Assembly (NCBI GenBank): GCA_037013495.1 | Contig: CM072811.1 | Span: 48,491,452-48,555,451, forward strand | Direction of reading: 5' to 3' | DNA: 64,000 nucleotides | Source of the DNA: Hippophae tibetana | Lineage: Eukaryota; Streptophyta; Magnoliopsida; Rosales; Elaeagnaceae | Shown here: in pieces, positions 25,929 to 38,400 of the stretch | Position numbering within the stretch: position 1 is the stretch's first letter | How the letters are laid out: each line of letters begins with the position of its first letter | Translations under genes and position numbers: made by a program | Notes under the pieces: generated by a model | Told to the model about the DNA's origin: nothing | Databases searched by the model: none | What the model saw: the letters and a program-made list of their open reading frames with translations, nothing else

Positions 25929-28900
25929 ATGGCAGAATCAACAGCTCCAACTATCAACGGAAAATCCAAAATTGCAGGCATGAATTCACCAGTGGAGGAG
26001 GGTACATTGCCTATGAGTGGAGGACGAGGCAATTATAGCTACTCTAAAAACTCCAGCTTTCAGGTATATATCCTTGTGTTATTATCATCATTAGTAGCTA
26101 GTGTCATGTCATGTTATGCATTTTTTTCGATAGAAAAGTCTATTTATTTCAAATTACATATATATCAAATGATACATACAATAAAAAGCATTAATTGTGA
26201 TAATTATCTTTAAGCAAACTATGACTGGTTTCTAGAAACCAGATCTGGATCAAATTCTGGATATTCTCTTTTTCCTTTTCATGTATATAAAAAGAATTAA
26301 TGTATATAATATTGGTGCTAGTTGCTCTTTAAATTAGTACTAGCTATATAAGCCTATTGACTTATTATATTTTAACTAAAAGTCGCATGTATTATGTTAT
26401 ATATATATTTCACATCTGTTTTGCATGCAGGTTTAACTTCAGCAATAGATCACAACCAATTTCAAAATCTCGTGAAACTTTAAATAATTATTTTTTTAGT
26501 GATACAATATATATATATAATTGTATAATATAATCATCATGTATACTCCTCTACTTGCTACATGTATATTTTTTTAAATATAAAATAAAAAATGTTTTTG
26601 ATGGGTTAAAAGCAAAAATATGTAAAAAATTATATCATATATATATAAATCCTATAGTATTTTTTTAATCATACCACGACTTCTTTTGAGTTTTACTTGC
26701 ACAATGGCTTTTGTTCTTTTTCACATTTTTATAAAACATGGCTTTTAGATTAGTTTTTTATCCATCCAAAATAGGTGTATCCGTTCGTTGAACCGGCTCA
26801 AAATAAATTAACTTTAAATTTTAGGTTTCATCAAATAAATGTATTTTTAGGAGTAATTTTAATAAAAATGATTCAATTAAAAGTAATTTTAAGAAAAATA
26901 TTTAATTGTTTAACGTAAAATTATTAAAAATGAGTGTAACAAAGCAAAATCTTAAATTACTTACTTAAAGTAAACACATTTATGTATATTATACTTAAAA
27001 TTTTAAATTATGATTTATAAATTTTTGAACAAAATTACTCGTATATTTTATAATAATGACTATTATTATTTTTTATTCTTTAATTATTTCAAAATTTATT
27101 TAGAATTCTTATTATTTATCAATAAACTAAAAAATATTATTATTTAAAAATAATGATAATTATCTTAAAAATTAATTAAAATATTAATTATATGCTCAAT
27201 TGTTTTTTAGATAATAATAACAATTCTATAGTTTTAATTAAAATAAAATTTAGTATTAATTATTTTTAGCATTTTAATGAACTACCAGCAATGTATGTGT
27301 TATGTGACTAGTTTATCGCATCAAATAATATTTCTAAAATTTTGAAAAATAATTTTTATAGATATTAACAAACACAATTCAAATTTGATTCATTTTAAAA
27401 TACATTCAACAAAAAGAAAAACTGCTCCAAATGGGCCCATACTCAACCTTAGATTAATATGTATGCTATTAACTTTGTATGCATATTGCATATAAATATT
27501 AATTCGAGAGAAAATCATTCAAATCGCAGGTAAATATGTGTCTTTTATGGGATTGTTACGTAACCTTTATTTATTCTTATTTTAGTATTTTTTTTATCCT
27601 TATTATTAATTAAGTATATTAAATACTCTAATTTAAATTATTGATAAATATTTTGATCAATTTTAATAACAATAATTAATAAATAATATTTTTGAATTAT
27701 CTCAATTCATTGATTTTAATATTAAATTTATTAAAAATTATACTCATAATTTAAATACGAATATCTCATATGTTTTGGTTGAAAAAAAATATTAAAAAGA
27801 CTCAAAAATAAAAGTATACCGATAACAATTCTTATTTTGTGTATGTATGTTATATAATGATTATAAAAGTTGACAATTACTTGAACTACCTCCCAAATAA
27901 TTTGACAGAGGTTACTAGCAGACACAGTAAAAGAGAAATTGCAAGAAGAAATTATTGAAAAGGTTGACATCAAAAGTCTCACATCAATTTCAAACACAAT
28001 TAGAATTGTAGACATGGGATGTGCAACAGGACCAAACACATTCACAACAATGCAACATTTTATAGAAGCTATAGAACAAAAGTACAAACTTCAACATTCT
28101 ACTACAATTGGCTACCATGATCATCTAGAATTTCAAGTGTTTTTCAACGACCTACCCAAAAATGACTTTAATACCCTTTTCACTTCTATCCCAAAAGACA
28201 TAAAATACTTTGCAGTTGGTGTGCCTGGTTCTTTTCATCAAAGATTATTCCCTCAATCTTCTCTCCATTTTGTTCATAGTGCTTTTGCTTTGCATTGGAT
28301 CACTGAATTGCCTTTAGAGTTAAAAGATCGAAACTCTCTTGCTTGGAACAAAGGAAGAGTACATTACACAAGTGCCCCTGAAGAAGTTTTGAAGGCTTAT
28401 GCTAACCAATTTGGTAGAGAAATAAGGAATTTTTTAAAAGCAAGAGCTGATGAGATTGTTTCTGGTGGGTTGATGGTATTGATGTTTTCAGGCATTGAGA
28501 AAGAGATACCTATTTCTTACATTGCTATGGGTATTTTATATGATTATATGGCTTGTGTTTTGTTGGAATTAGCAAAAGAGGTTAGTCCCCGTTTCTTCTT
28601 ATTAATATAAATTTGTTTGTACAACTTATGATAATTTTTTCTTACAAACTTACACTCATGCACACTCACACATTCATATACAATGACGAATTCAAATCAA
28701 TCATGATCTCTACATTTTTAAGAACATATTATAGTATTGGATTCTAGAAGAACAATTTTGTACTTTTCATCAAAATTTTGTATATCAATAGTACATGCGT
28801 AAACAATAATCAACATAGTGTTAGGATTATGTTGTATAATCTTAATAGGCTAAAAATTGATAGGTAGTACCAATAGTAATTTAGTTGACATATATCTTTG

Positions 28901-30188
28901 GATGAAGATAATCAGTTTAAAGACCCAACTAAACTAAACTAGTAAATTAAAAAAAAAATACCAAATTGTTTAGTTAGCTGAATGGAAACTTAAAAGAAAA
29001 AAGAATTAAATTCAATGTAAAATAATAATAATATTAATATGTTTATTTAAGTAACGTAATAAAAATAATAGTAAATATTATAATAAAATTTATAAAATTA
29101 GAAATAAATAAAAATTAGAAATAATTTTTTAAAATGATAAAAATAATAAATAATTATATAAATATGTGAGAAAAACAAAATATTATAACATATTTTTAAA
29201 GATACTAAGATTTTTATCATAATTAGAATGATTTATGTTCAGTTCTAGATTAAAAGTCAAACGAAATACAAAAATATATATATTGAATTATTGTTATTAC
29301 TATATCTATGACTAGTGACTATATCTATATATATGTATATATGTATTTCACTCCTCTCATCTTATGTGCATGATGAAAATTAAAAAAAAAAATTCAAACT
29401 AAGTAATAACATTGGTGACCTTGCTGTGTTAAACTTTTATTCTTAGCTTTAAGTCATATATAAGATGGCACAACAAAGATTGTTTGATTTTAAAAGAATA
29501 ACTTATCAATGTATGTTGTTGATATAAATGATTTCTTGGTACCTTTTATTTTCTTGATTAAATAATAAGTGTATTTTACTCTATATCTTATAAAAGTAAG
29601 CATCTTAGTCCATTTATTTTAAAATAAATAGACATATTTTTACTTTCAAAAGGATACATTTCTACTACTTTGGTATAATGTTTATGGTTTCTTTAAATAT
29701 CTTAGTCTGGATCAAACAAATAAATGTGTTGAATTGCGTTACAAAAAAAAATGTATAAATTATAGATTTTTAATAATTTTTTTTTACAGAAAGTGAATTC
29801 CACGATTACTAACACTTTGTAAATATGTTAATAATGATAAAATTAACAGGGACATATTGATGAGTCTCAAGTAGACTCATTCAACATTCCATTATATGCA
29901 CCCACTCCAGAGGAGATTGTGGATTTGATTGGGCAAAATGGGAATTTTATACTAGAGAGGATGGAGTTATATGACCCAGCAACATGGTTAGATGAGCCAC
30001 TTGACACGGGATTATGGATAATGCATATTAGAGCTACAATGGGACCTTATTTCATCAAACACTTTGGAAATGAATTTATGGATGAATTCTTTGAACGTTT
30101 GGTTAAAATGCTTAATCAAAACTTTGATCTTATTAGTTCACGTTGTCACGAAAAAGTTCAATTATTTATTGTTTTAAAGAGAAAATGA
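25929..30188 (+). CDS. SABATH family methyltransferase (small-molecule carboxyl or N-methyltransferase)
   Basis: SABATH enzymes move a methyl group from S-adenosylmethionine to carboxyl groups of salicylate, jasmonate, benzoate and similar acids, or to nitrogen in xanthine alkaloids, in the cytosol. Exons are 25929-26063, 27909-28580 and 29850-30188, all joined in phase 0 with GT-AG introns, giving 381 residues, the usual family length. The N-terminal SYSKNSSFQ (about 37-45) is the substrate and SAM loop; VDMGCATGPNTF (about 79-90) is the SAM motif; FNDLPKNDFN (124-133), VPGSFHQRLFP (150-160) and HSAFALHWITELP follow. The pocket has Phe171, His174 and Trp175 where Clarkia salicylate methyltransferase has Tyr147, Met150 and Trp151. 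The His and Phe argue against simple salicylate use, but the substrate cannot be told. The first ATG (AACAATGGC) has a good plant start context. The gene looks intact. Confidence 0.92.
27560..27840. repeat. Foldback-like repeat in SABATH intron 1
   Basis: The left part (TTATTCTTATTTTAGTATTT, then TACTCTAATTTAAATTATTG) is partly the reverse complement of the right part (CATAATTTAAATACGAATA, AAAATAAAAGTATA). It resembles the foldback unit at 47162-47430. It lies shortly before the acceptor of exon 2. It could be an old MITE; ends and target repeat are not clear. Confidence 0.4.
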
Positions 30189-30509
30189 GTTCGAGGGATT
30201 TGTTCGTACTATAGTTAGTATGTTTCCATACTCCTACTATTAGAGACTTAATTCGAATGTTATTTGTTTAATGTTTTTATTTATAACTTGTATGTGTTAT
30301 GAGAACAATTTATATATTTATGTATTTAATTTTTTTTTATATGAGTTATTTATTAATGATTGTATATGGTTGTAACCATATTTTTGATACCTAAATGATG
30401 AATATTTTATGATCATGTGTTTGTAAATTATCATTGATATACTAAAAATATATAATATTACATATGATTTATAAGAATGGTATCTTATCATTGCATATAT
30501 AAAAAATAC
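30189..30509. other. SABATH 3' flank
   Basis: AT-rich DNA after the stop codon, probably 3' UTR and terminator region. No gene is seen. Confidence 0.5.
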
Positions 30510-30728
30510 ATGGAATCGATGCTATGTTACTTGTATAGCGTCGGTTAACACCTAGAACCGACGCTACGTCCACGCATAGCGTCGATTTGACACGTCAATC
30601 GACGTTACATTCTACGTGGATAGTGTCGGTTCTATACCGAATCGACTTTAAACTAATTTAAAGCTGGTTTTTGAAAAAAAAAATTGATTTTACGTATCGA
30701 CTTAAATACCCATTTATGTAGTATTGAG
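30510..30728. mobile_element. CACTA (EnSpm) terminal fragment, copy 1
   Basis: CpG-containing subterminal repeats: TAGCGTCGGTT (30536-30546) and its inverted partner AACCGACGCTA (30556-30566), then further GTCGAT and ATCGAC units, ending near TTTATGTAGTATTGAG, which resembles the reverse complement of a CACTACAAAAA end. The fragment matches 52798-52956 in the same order. No transposase is present, so this is an end fragment or a non-autonomous relic. CACTA assignment rests on the style of the subterminal repeats. Confidence 0.6.
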
Positions 30729-33283
30729 ATGAATCGTCTTAGTTGGTTATTTGTGACATGTGATTCATCGAAATGAAATTATTTTATTGAAACTTTTTGT
30801 TGTCCTTCTGATCTTTTAGTTCATAATCATGTTTAATTCAAAGTGGACATAATTTCAGGCTTGATCATTGTGCATGTAGAGATACACATGACTTGTTTAA
30901 AACAGTACGTAGTAGCTTAGAATTTACACAGATTAATGCTAATTAAATTTTCAACTAATTTAGGAAACATCTTATATTGATTTTATATGGATTGACGGAG
31001 CACCGAAAGAGTTTGATTGTTAAATAGTGTGAACTTTTAAGAATTATTATAGGGTTATATATGTTTTACCATTGGCTGTTGAACATGCCCGTTCAAACTA
31101 GAATTAACCATAACTAAATTCCTTAATGATCATATTTATTATTTTTAGTATATTGTCATCAATAAAATCAAATATACGGAAAAAAGTGTCAATTTTTATA
31201 CAATTAATTTGGTGACAATTCGATATATAGTCTAGAATATATAACACTCGTTACTTTTTAATCAACATTACCTATTATTATTATTTTCTGGTTATCTTTT
31301 AATCTAAATGGTATGAATCTAAATTCCATCACCATTTATACAAATTTGAATAACTTTATTTATTTAATAAAAAGGGGACTTTAAGTCCTTATTTAAATAA
31401 AATTAATTTTTGTATTATTATAAATAAATAAATAAAAAATAATTTAATTTTTTATAATATTAAAAAATACGTTAATTTGTGATAAAAATAGGAACACCGT
31501 CAATATAAATAGATACAACATGAACATGCACAAACCATACTCAGAAATTGATATTTATTTTTAATCAACTTTGAAAAAACTTAATCCATGATTTTTCTAA
31601 GAATGACAATTCACGACACAAAAATAGCATCATATAATTTTTTTTAGTTAGAATTTAATTATTAATCATTTATGCTATAAATATATTAAAAAATTAACAC
31701 TTGATTAAAAATAATTTATTTTTATATTATTAAAAAATATATAATATTGGATTAAAAAAACTCCAAGAGAATTTAAACTTGCTACTCATATGTCATGTTT
31801 TGTTGGTAGGAATAATGATGTGAATGAAATTGATTTCTTACGATTATATGTTTAATTGTGAAATAAATTATGAATATAATGTAATTAATTTCTAAAAGAG
31901 TAGAAACTATGATTATATTCTTACTTTAAGAATCATGATTTTTTTTAATATTAAATTTTAATTATAATTTTATCCTAACACATAAATATAATCCTAAACC
32001 TTAAACCTTAAACTCTATGCTCTATACCCTAAACCTTATACTTTAAACCCTAAAACCCAAAAACCTATACCCTATATCCTAACTTCTAAACCTTAAACCC
32101 AAAATCCAAAACTCTAAACTAAATTTAGAAAAATAATGATTTCAATAATGTATTTTGTCTGATTAAAAAGTAATAATTAAATGATATTATTTAAATTTTA
32201 ATGAATATATGATATTCTTTATTTTATTCTAATTGTATACCAAACACTTTAATATTAATTCATTTCTTTATTATAGTGATCAAACTAAACAATATAATAA
32301 TAATAATGTTTACTTTCTATTTAATTCCATTTTTATTTTTATTTTTATTCTTTTTTGATTTTGTGAACCAAACTTAACCTTAATCAAAACTTTTTAAATA
32401 TAATAATGCTTATTTCATCCAAAAATTAATATAAAATTTCTCTTTATTAATAAAATGGTTAATTAGAAACAATTAACCCAAAATGTATCGATATTCTTCC
32501 GTTAAAATATTATTGTTCAAAATAGCTTTATTTAACACTTTATAGGAGAAAAAAATCAATTAACTTTTTATTTATTAATAACATTCTTACAGATGACATC
32601 CGATGAAAGATATGATACTCCAATAAGCCAACAAAAAATTTTAAAAATAATATTTTTTATATTTAATTTATATATTTTTATTATTAGAAAAATCTAATAA
32701 ATTATTTCATATGGAATATTAATCAATTACAATTTAAATTAAATTACAATAATTTAAATCTATTTAATTATATTTTGTTCATATTTTATTTTTATTCTTA
32801 TAAAATTTAAAATTATTATTTTGTTATATTATTTTAATAAATTTATTAAATATAATAATATAAAAATCCCAAGTAAGCAAGCATAAGTGGTGACAGCCAC
32901 TCGTTTTAATTATTTTTAATTTGTGTTTTAATTATATTAATAGAAATATTAATTTTTTAATTTTTAAAAATAATTTATTGATGAAGTTTTTATAATTTTT
33001 TATTGATTATTCAAATTGAATAAATATATAATAGTATTAATTAATAAATAATAATTATTATTGTTTCAATTTTTTTTTTATAAAATAAAATAAAAAATAA
33101 ATTTTTAAGTTATTTTTATTATAATTAAAAATTTGATGTTAAATTTTTTTATAAGATGATTTGTAAAAATACTCTTAAAATAAATAGTTAATTAATTTAT
33201 TATTTTAATAATTAATAAGTATATAATATAACTATTTTATAAGTAATAAAATCCAAATACATTATAAACATAAGTGATTTATC
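30729..33283. other. AT-rich intergenic DNA, no gene seen
   Basis: No open frame or RNA gene that I can support. It includes the telomere-like patch listed at 31985-32125. Confidence 0.55.
31985..32125. repeat. Degenerate telomere-like (CCCTAAA) patch
   Basis: A run of imperfect CCCTAAAC, CCTTAAAC and CTCTAAAC units over about 140 bases. Plant telomeres are CCCTAAA, but the units here are irregular, so this is a decayed interstitial array or a simple-sequence look-alike. Confidence 0.5.
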
Positions 33284-33655
33284 ATGATATTGACAACAGT
33301 TATGTAGATATATTTAATAATTAAGTCAAATATAATAAGACAACATATAAGTTTATTCAATTAATATTTTTACTATTTAAGAAGTTAATTTTACATGAAT
33401 TCTATACATAACTTAATTGAATTTAATAAACATTTTTTTCTTAAAAATGATTTATATTAGGTATGAGATATGATATAATCTCAACATGAAAATTATTAGT
33501 TTAACAAAATATGATATACTCATAAATAAATTGATTAAATACTCATCTAATGAGTAATCATTAATTATTTGAATTCTCACCCTTAATGCAATAAAAATGC
33601 ATTATATAAAATAAATATTTATAAAGATATATTTATTATATAAGTATTTTGATAT
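33284..33655. repeat. Dispersed AT-rich repeat R, copy 2
   Basis: Partner of 14996-15360, in the same orientation. The stretch TTATTATATAAGTATTTTGATATTTAT at its right end recurs in shorter forms at about 33888-33920 and 33960-33995, so the right border grades into a small array. Confidence 0.75.
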
Positions 33656-33931
33656 TTATTATAAAAACTAACAAAAATATAAAAATATATAGAGATATTT
33701 TAGTATTTATTGGTGTAAAAAAATAACAAACATAAAACAATCATCTACCAAATATGATGACTTTTTATATATAAAGAAACCATAAGTGAATTATTGAATA
33801 AATGTATAATAAACAACTTTATGAATTGCTATATTTAATGTAATAAAAATGATTACATTATATAAAAAAATCATTTATAAAAAAATTATTTATTATATAG
33901 ATATTTTGATATTTATTGGTGTAAAATCTAA

Positions 33932-33966
<35 letters not shown>

Positions 33967-34010
33967 TATATAAATATTTTAATATTTATTGATATAAAAA
34001 AATTAGGAAA
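33656..34010. repeat. Short AT-rich subrepeats and (TA)n
   Basis: Three related units of about 40 bases (TTATTATAT.GATATTTT.ATATTTATTG) with an uninterrupted (AT)n run at about 33938-33962. No gene. Confidence 0.5.
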
Positions 34011-34499
34011 CTTTTTATATATAAAGATAAAGAAGTTGAAACTATTGTAACATAACTGGACTATTTTTAAAAGGCTAATAATAAATAGAAGGTAAAAATT
34101 ACTATAATTGCAAGTAGTAACTACAAGATTTTAGTTTTAAAGGTTAAATTTTAAATCAATTTTGAAATTCAATTATTATTTTATTTAAAATTTTGAATTT
34201 GATTTTGATTTCGTAGGTGAGAGAATCCAATCATTATATCCGAGATTATATATTTATATCTTTAAAGAATAAAAGATATTAAGAATAAGAATACTTAAAA
34301 TTTAATATTTATAAAAAAATGAAATTAATATATTAAGTAATGAATATATTATAATTTTTAATTTTTTAATTAAATTTAATATTTTTAAAGTATTTTAAAA
34401 TAAAAGCTAGATATTAAATAAGTAATCATTTGATAATTTCTTAAATTTATATCTATATTGATTTTGATTTTAGATAGAATATAATATTTTAATTTCAAT

Positions 34500-34567
34500 C
34501 TGGGATAAAGTATCAGATGCCGTTTCACACTTTCACTCGTTGGCTTCCCTAATTAGTATTACCTTTT

Positions 34568-34615
<48 letters not shown>

Positions 34616-34732
34616 GAATAAGAACTATAAAGGCAAAAACCCCTTGTCCAGTTCTAACACTCTTCAATTATTTTCTCTCCGATTTTTCTGCCAGCGGCCG
34701 TCCTTATTCGCCGGCGTTTCGGCGGTGAATGA
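34500..34732 (+). promoter_or_regulatory. Probable CTU1 first (untranslated) exon and promoter end
   Basis: A GC-richer stretch with pyrimidine tracts, ending GGCGTTTCGGCG before GTGAAT, a fair donor. A matching acceptor is TGACAG at 35406, which would make a 5'-UTR intron of about 670 bases before the CTU1 start at 35492. No transcript data; inference from base make-up and splice-like sites. Confidence 0.4.
34569..34615. repeat. (GACCCC)n hexamer array, G-quadruplex-capable on the minus strand
   Basis: Seven full GACCCC units and a partial one. The minus strand reads GGGGTC repeatedly, so it has more than four G4 runs spaced by two bases, which can form a G-quadruplex. It lies in the presumed CTU1 leader exon, with the C-rich strand in the sense direction. 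Confidence 0.92.
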
Positions 34733-35491
34733 CACTGCTGTTATTAGTCCATTACCACTCTCAGCACCTTGTTGCTTCTTCCTTGTAATTTTTTTTTAAA
34801 AATTTGATTCTTCCTTTTTTTTCAGTCTCCCTTCCTTTTCTTTGTTTTATATTTATATATTTTTCCTGGCTTACTTCTTTTTTTTTGGATGAAATATCGT
34901 CTATTGATGCTTGAAATAATAATATATATCGTTGTTGTAAAATCGCATATATTCTTTAGTTTGTATGGTTGGTGACTTGGTGTTTGATAAAATGTCTGTG
35001 AGAGATTATCCTTGTTCACATTGCGTATTGCGTTTGGGTCAAGGAATATATTTCCAAAATTTCGTGCCATTGAACAAAGGATCATCATACTAGTGCTTTG
35101 ACCATTAACTTTAATATAACTAATCCTCAACCATTAAATATTTTCTGCCTACTACCATATATCTAATGGTGTATTTAAAGATACAACGGATGTCAAACAG
35201 ATTTGGGAAAACAATAACATCAAAAAATTCATTGAACGTCATTCAATTAGACATGTTTATTGTTAAACTCTGGTCAATTGAACGAGTTCAATGTTGTTGG
35301 GGTGTTATTTTTGTTGTTAGAAGTAAAAATGTTATTTTATGTAATTTCCCAGTAGATTTTTCCCTTAATCATTACATCTTTGTTGCTTTGGTAAAATCAC
35401 TGACAGGTGTTATTGAGAGAAGTTGGTAAAATCACCGAGAACCTGGAAGGGCTGAAGGCTGCATAGCTTTTTAGAAACCAAGCTGCACAAA

Positions 35492-38400
35492 ATGCAGGAA
35501 GAAGTCAATGGTACGACCAAGAAGGCAGCAGCTGTTCGCCAATGCTGCATCTGTAACCAGAGAAAGGCTGTTCTCAAAAGACCCAAAACTCTACAGCAGG
35601 TAATCTTTTTTTCCCTCATCCAATTTATATAATATACTAAAAAGATCGTGCAGCAATTTAATTTTTATTTTGCATAGGTTATATGTGTAGACATGTCTCT
35701 TGAGGTTAAAAGTTAGGACCAAATGGCGTTGAAATTATTATTTTCTGAAGATCTGCAGGGAGTGTTTCTATGAGGTCTTTGAGGAGGAGATTCATCAAGT
35801 TATTATGGAGAACCAGTTATTTAAACGTGGTGAACGTGTTGCTATTGGTGCATCTGGTGGAAAAGGTGAATATTCTTGTTCTTGTTCACTTCTTTTTCAT
35901 GGGTTTTATAGTCATCTTACTTGATGTTAGGTTGCAAGATGATCTGTTTAACGTGATGATAAGACCATACAATTATCTTTTCTAATAGTTTAAGTTAAGA
36001 AGCAGGATAAATTTATTTTCTTCTCTTTCACCCTAGCTTTTATGGATGTATAAATTTGGTTTTGAAGCTATAGGAATGTGCTTATAACTGTACTTTATGG
36101 GGGAGTTTTTATAGTATATATATATATATATATATTAAGTTTTTCTAACTTAGAGAAACATGATACTTATAGAAATTATTATGTCTTAAATCCATAATCA
36201 GTCCCTTTCATTGTCATTAAAATCAAATAAGTTCAGTTTTCACTTAATGTTTCTCGAAGTCAGCGGTTTATTTGTTACAAAGTACAAACAAGAGTTTCTC
36301 ATGTATATGTTCCCCCCCCCCCCCACCTCTTTTTCTTCTCTCTTCCTTCCCTTTTGTGCCAACTCACAAAATAAACTCGAGTTATACAAATATTTACAAT
36401 TTAGTTTGAGTTATCAATATTTTACAACATGTTTTAGCGCAGGTTTCACTTTTTTTCTTTATATCAAATTTTCCTAGTTACACACCGTGTAAATTCATTT
36501 TTTTGCTTCTTACTGCTAAGGAGTGGGGCTCCTTCTAGCTTTTATGTTAGATGATAAACAATAGAGAATGATGGGAATGGAGGGTAAATTTGGAGGCTAG
36601 CATGATTTATATCGTTTTTATCGCTTTAGTTTAACTTGCATTTCAAGCAATTTTGTCATGCCTTGTTTCTTTCTTGTCTCTTTGTTTCAATAGATGAATT
36701 TAAAATTATTCTGATCTCTTTTGTAGATTCCACAGTCCTTGCTTATGTAATGTCAGAGTTGAATAAGCGGCACAACTATGGTTTAGATCTCTTCCTCCTG
36801 TCAGTTGATGAGGGCATTACAGGGTACAGAGATGATTCTCTTGAAACTGTCAAAAGAAATGAAATACAGGTTATTAGATTCTTTTAATTATTTTTTGTTT
36901 ATTTCTCTTTATATGGAACTCATTATCAGTCTTCATTTTGTCATTACTATGTTCTGCATGATGTTTCCTTCCTTAAATCTATGATATCAGCTTCATTTTC
37001 ATGGCATCTCTCCTTAGAACCTCTAAATTTTACCACCTTTTGTGTTCTGTTTTTCTGATTAAGTTACTCTTATTATTCAATTTTAGTATGGTTTGCCATT
37101 GAAAGTTGTATCATACAAAGATTTGTATGGATGGACTATGGATGAGATTGTGAAGATGATAGGTCTCAAGAACAATTGCACATTCTGTGGTGTTTTCCGT
37201 CGCCAGGTAACCTCTGCAATATCTTCTAAAACAATTTGCATGAATACTTTTCATTTCATTATTTGTTCTTGTTTTCGTTTCTATGTTAGTTTGTGTTTGT
37301 GAATTCATGGTTCTGTTACAGTCTTTCATACTTTTTTTTTAATGCATATAAGGCTCTTGACAGAGGTGCTACTATGTTGAAAGTAGATAAGCTTGTTACT
37401 GGACATAATGCAGATGATATCGCAGAGACAGTTCTCTTGAATATATTGCGAGGAGATATTGCTAGGTAACCATTAGTTGATAGAACTTCTCTCATTTTCT
37501 TTGTCTATTATATATGAACTGCTCTTAGTATATGTGTGTGTATACATTATGTTATGAACTGCTCTCCTGCATGCAGATTGAGTAGATGCACTGCAATAAC
37601 CACTGGTGAAGATGGTCCCATTCCCAGATGCAAACCTTTCAAGTACACATATGAGAAAGAAATTGTTATATATCCTTGTTCAAACACTCAATTGTAATGT
37701 ATCCTGGGTTAATTTCTATTCATTCTTTTATGCTTAATTTTCTTTCCATATCCTTAACCACAAGCACGTATGCTTACTTCAAGAGGTTGGACTACTTCTC
37801 CACTGAATGTAATTACTAATCTCTTATTTTTCTTTTGTTCCTGCTCTGATATGCTCTTGCCCCTGTTTTCCTTCTCTTATGTTTTCTGTCGGGGTATTTT
37901 TGGGACTATATATCTCATTCTACTATAATTATTAGTGAAAATAACATTTTTTTGGTATTAAAATCTTTGGAAGTAGAACTTGGAGAAATGAATGTAGAGA
38001 TAGTTTTGATTTCAGTAATTCGCAGATTCTGATTTAAAAAGCTGAAATATGCATTTTTTTTCTTTCAAATGTCTATTTTTTTATGGCAATGTAATGGTAA
38101 ATTTCACCCTCCAAAATTCCATGCCCCACATTGGAGGTGGGCTTGGAATTTGAACAAGTTGGCATGAAATGGGATATCTCTATCCAATGTGTGGATTTTG
38201 TGGGAGTTTATTTTCTTCTCTTGATTACACTCATCCTAAGTAAATTGCATCACATGCAGATATTTTATGGGATTTTCTGTGATTGATATTTTAACTATAG
38301 TTAATGATCTGTTTAACTGAAATTCCACTGCTAGAGGTTTGTTAATTGCTTGCTTCCTTGGTTTGTACAATGGAATTTAGTGTTTTTCTTCCAAGGTTTA

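Noticed and set aside
33938-33962. (AT)n run as a functional site
   Set aside because: Simple AT repeats are common throughout this AT-rich window and carry no further signal.
34540-34728. Frame with a (Pro-Thr)n run
   Set aside because: It is the translation of the GACCCC hexamer array and does not join the CTU1 frame.
37577-37697. CTU1 exon 6 running on to an in-frame stop (a truncated CTU1)
   Set aside because: The AT-AC intron gives the conserved reading and a full-length protein, so premature termination is not needed.
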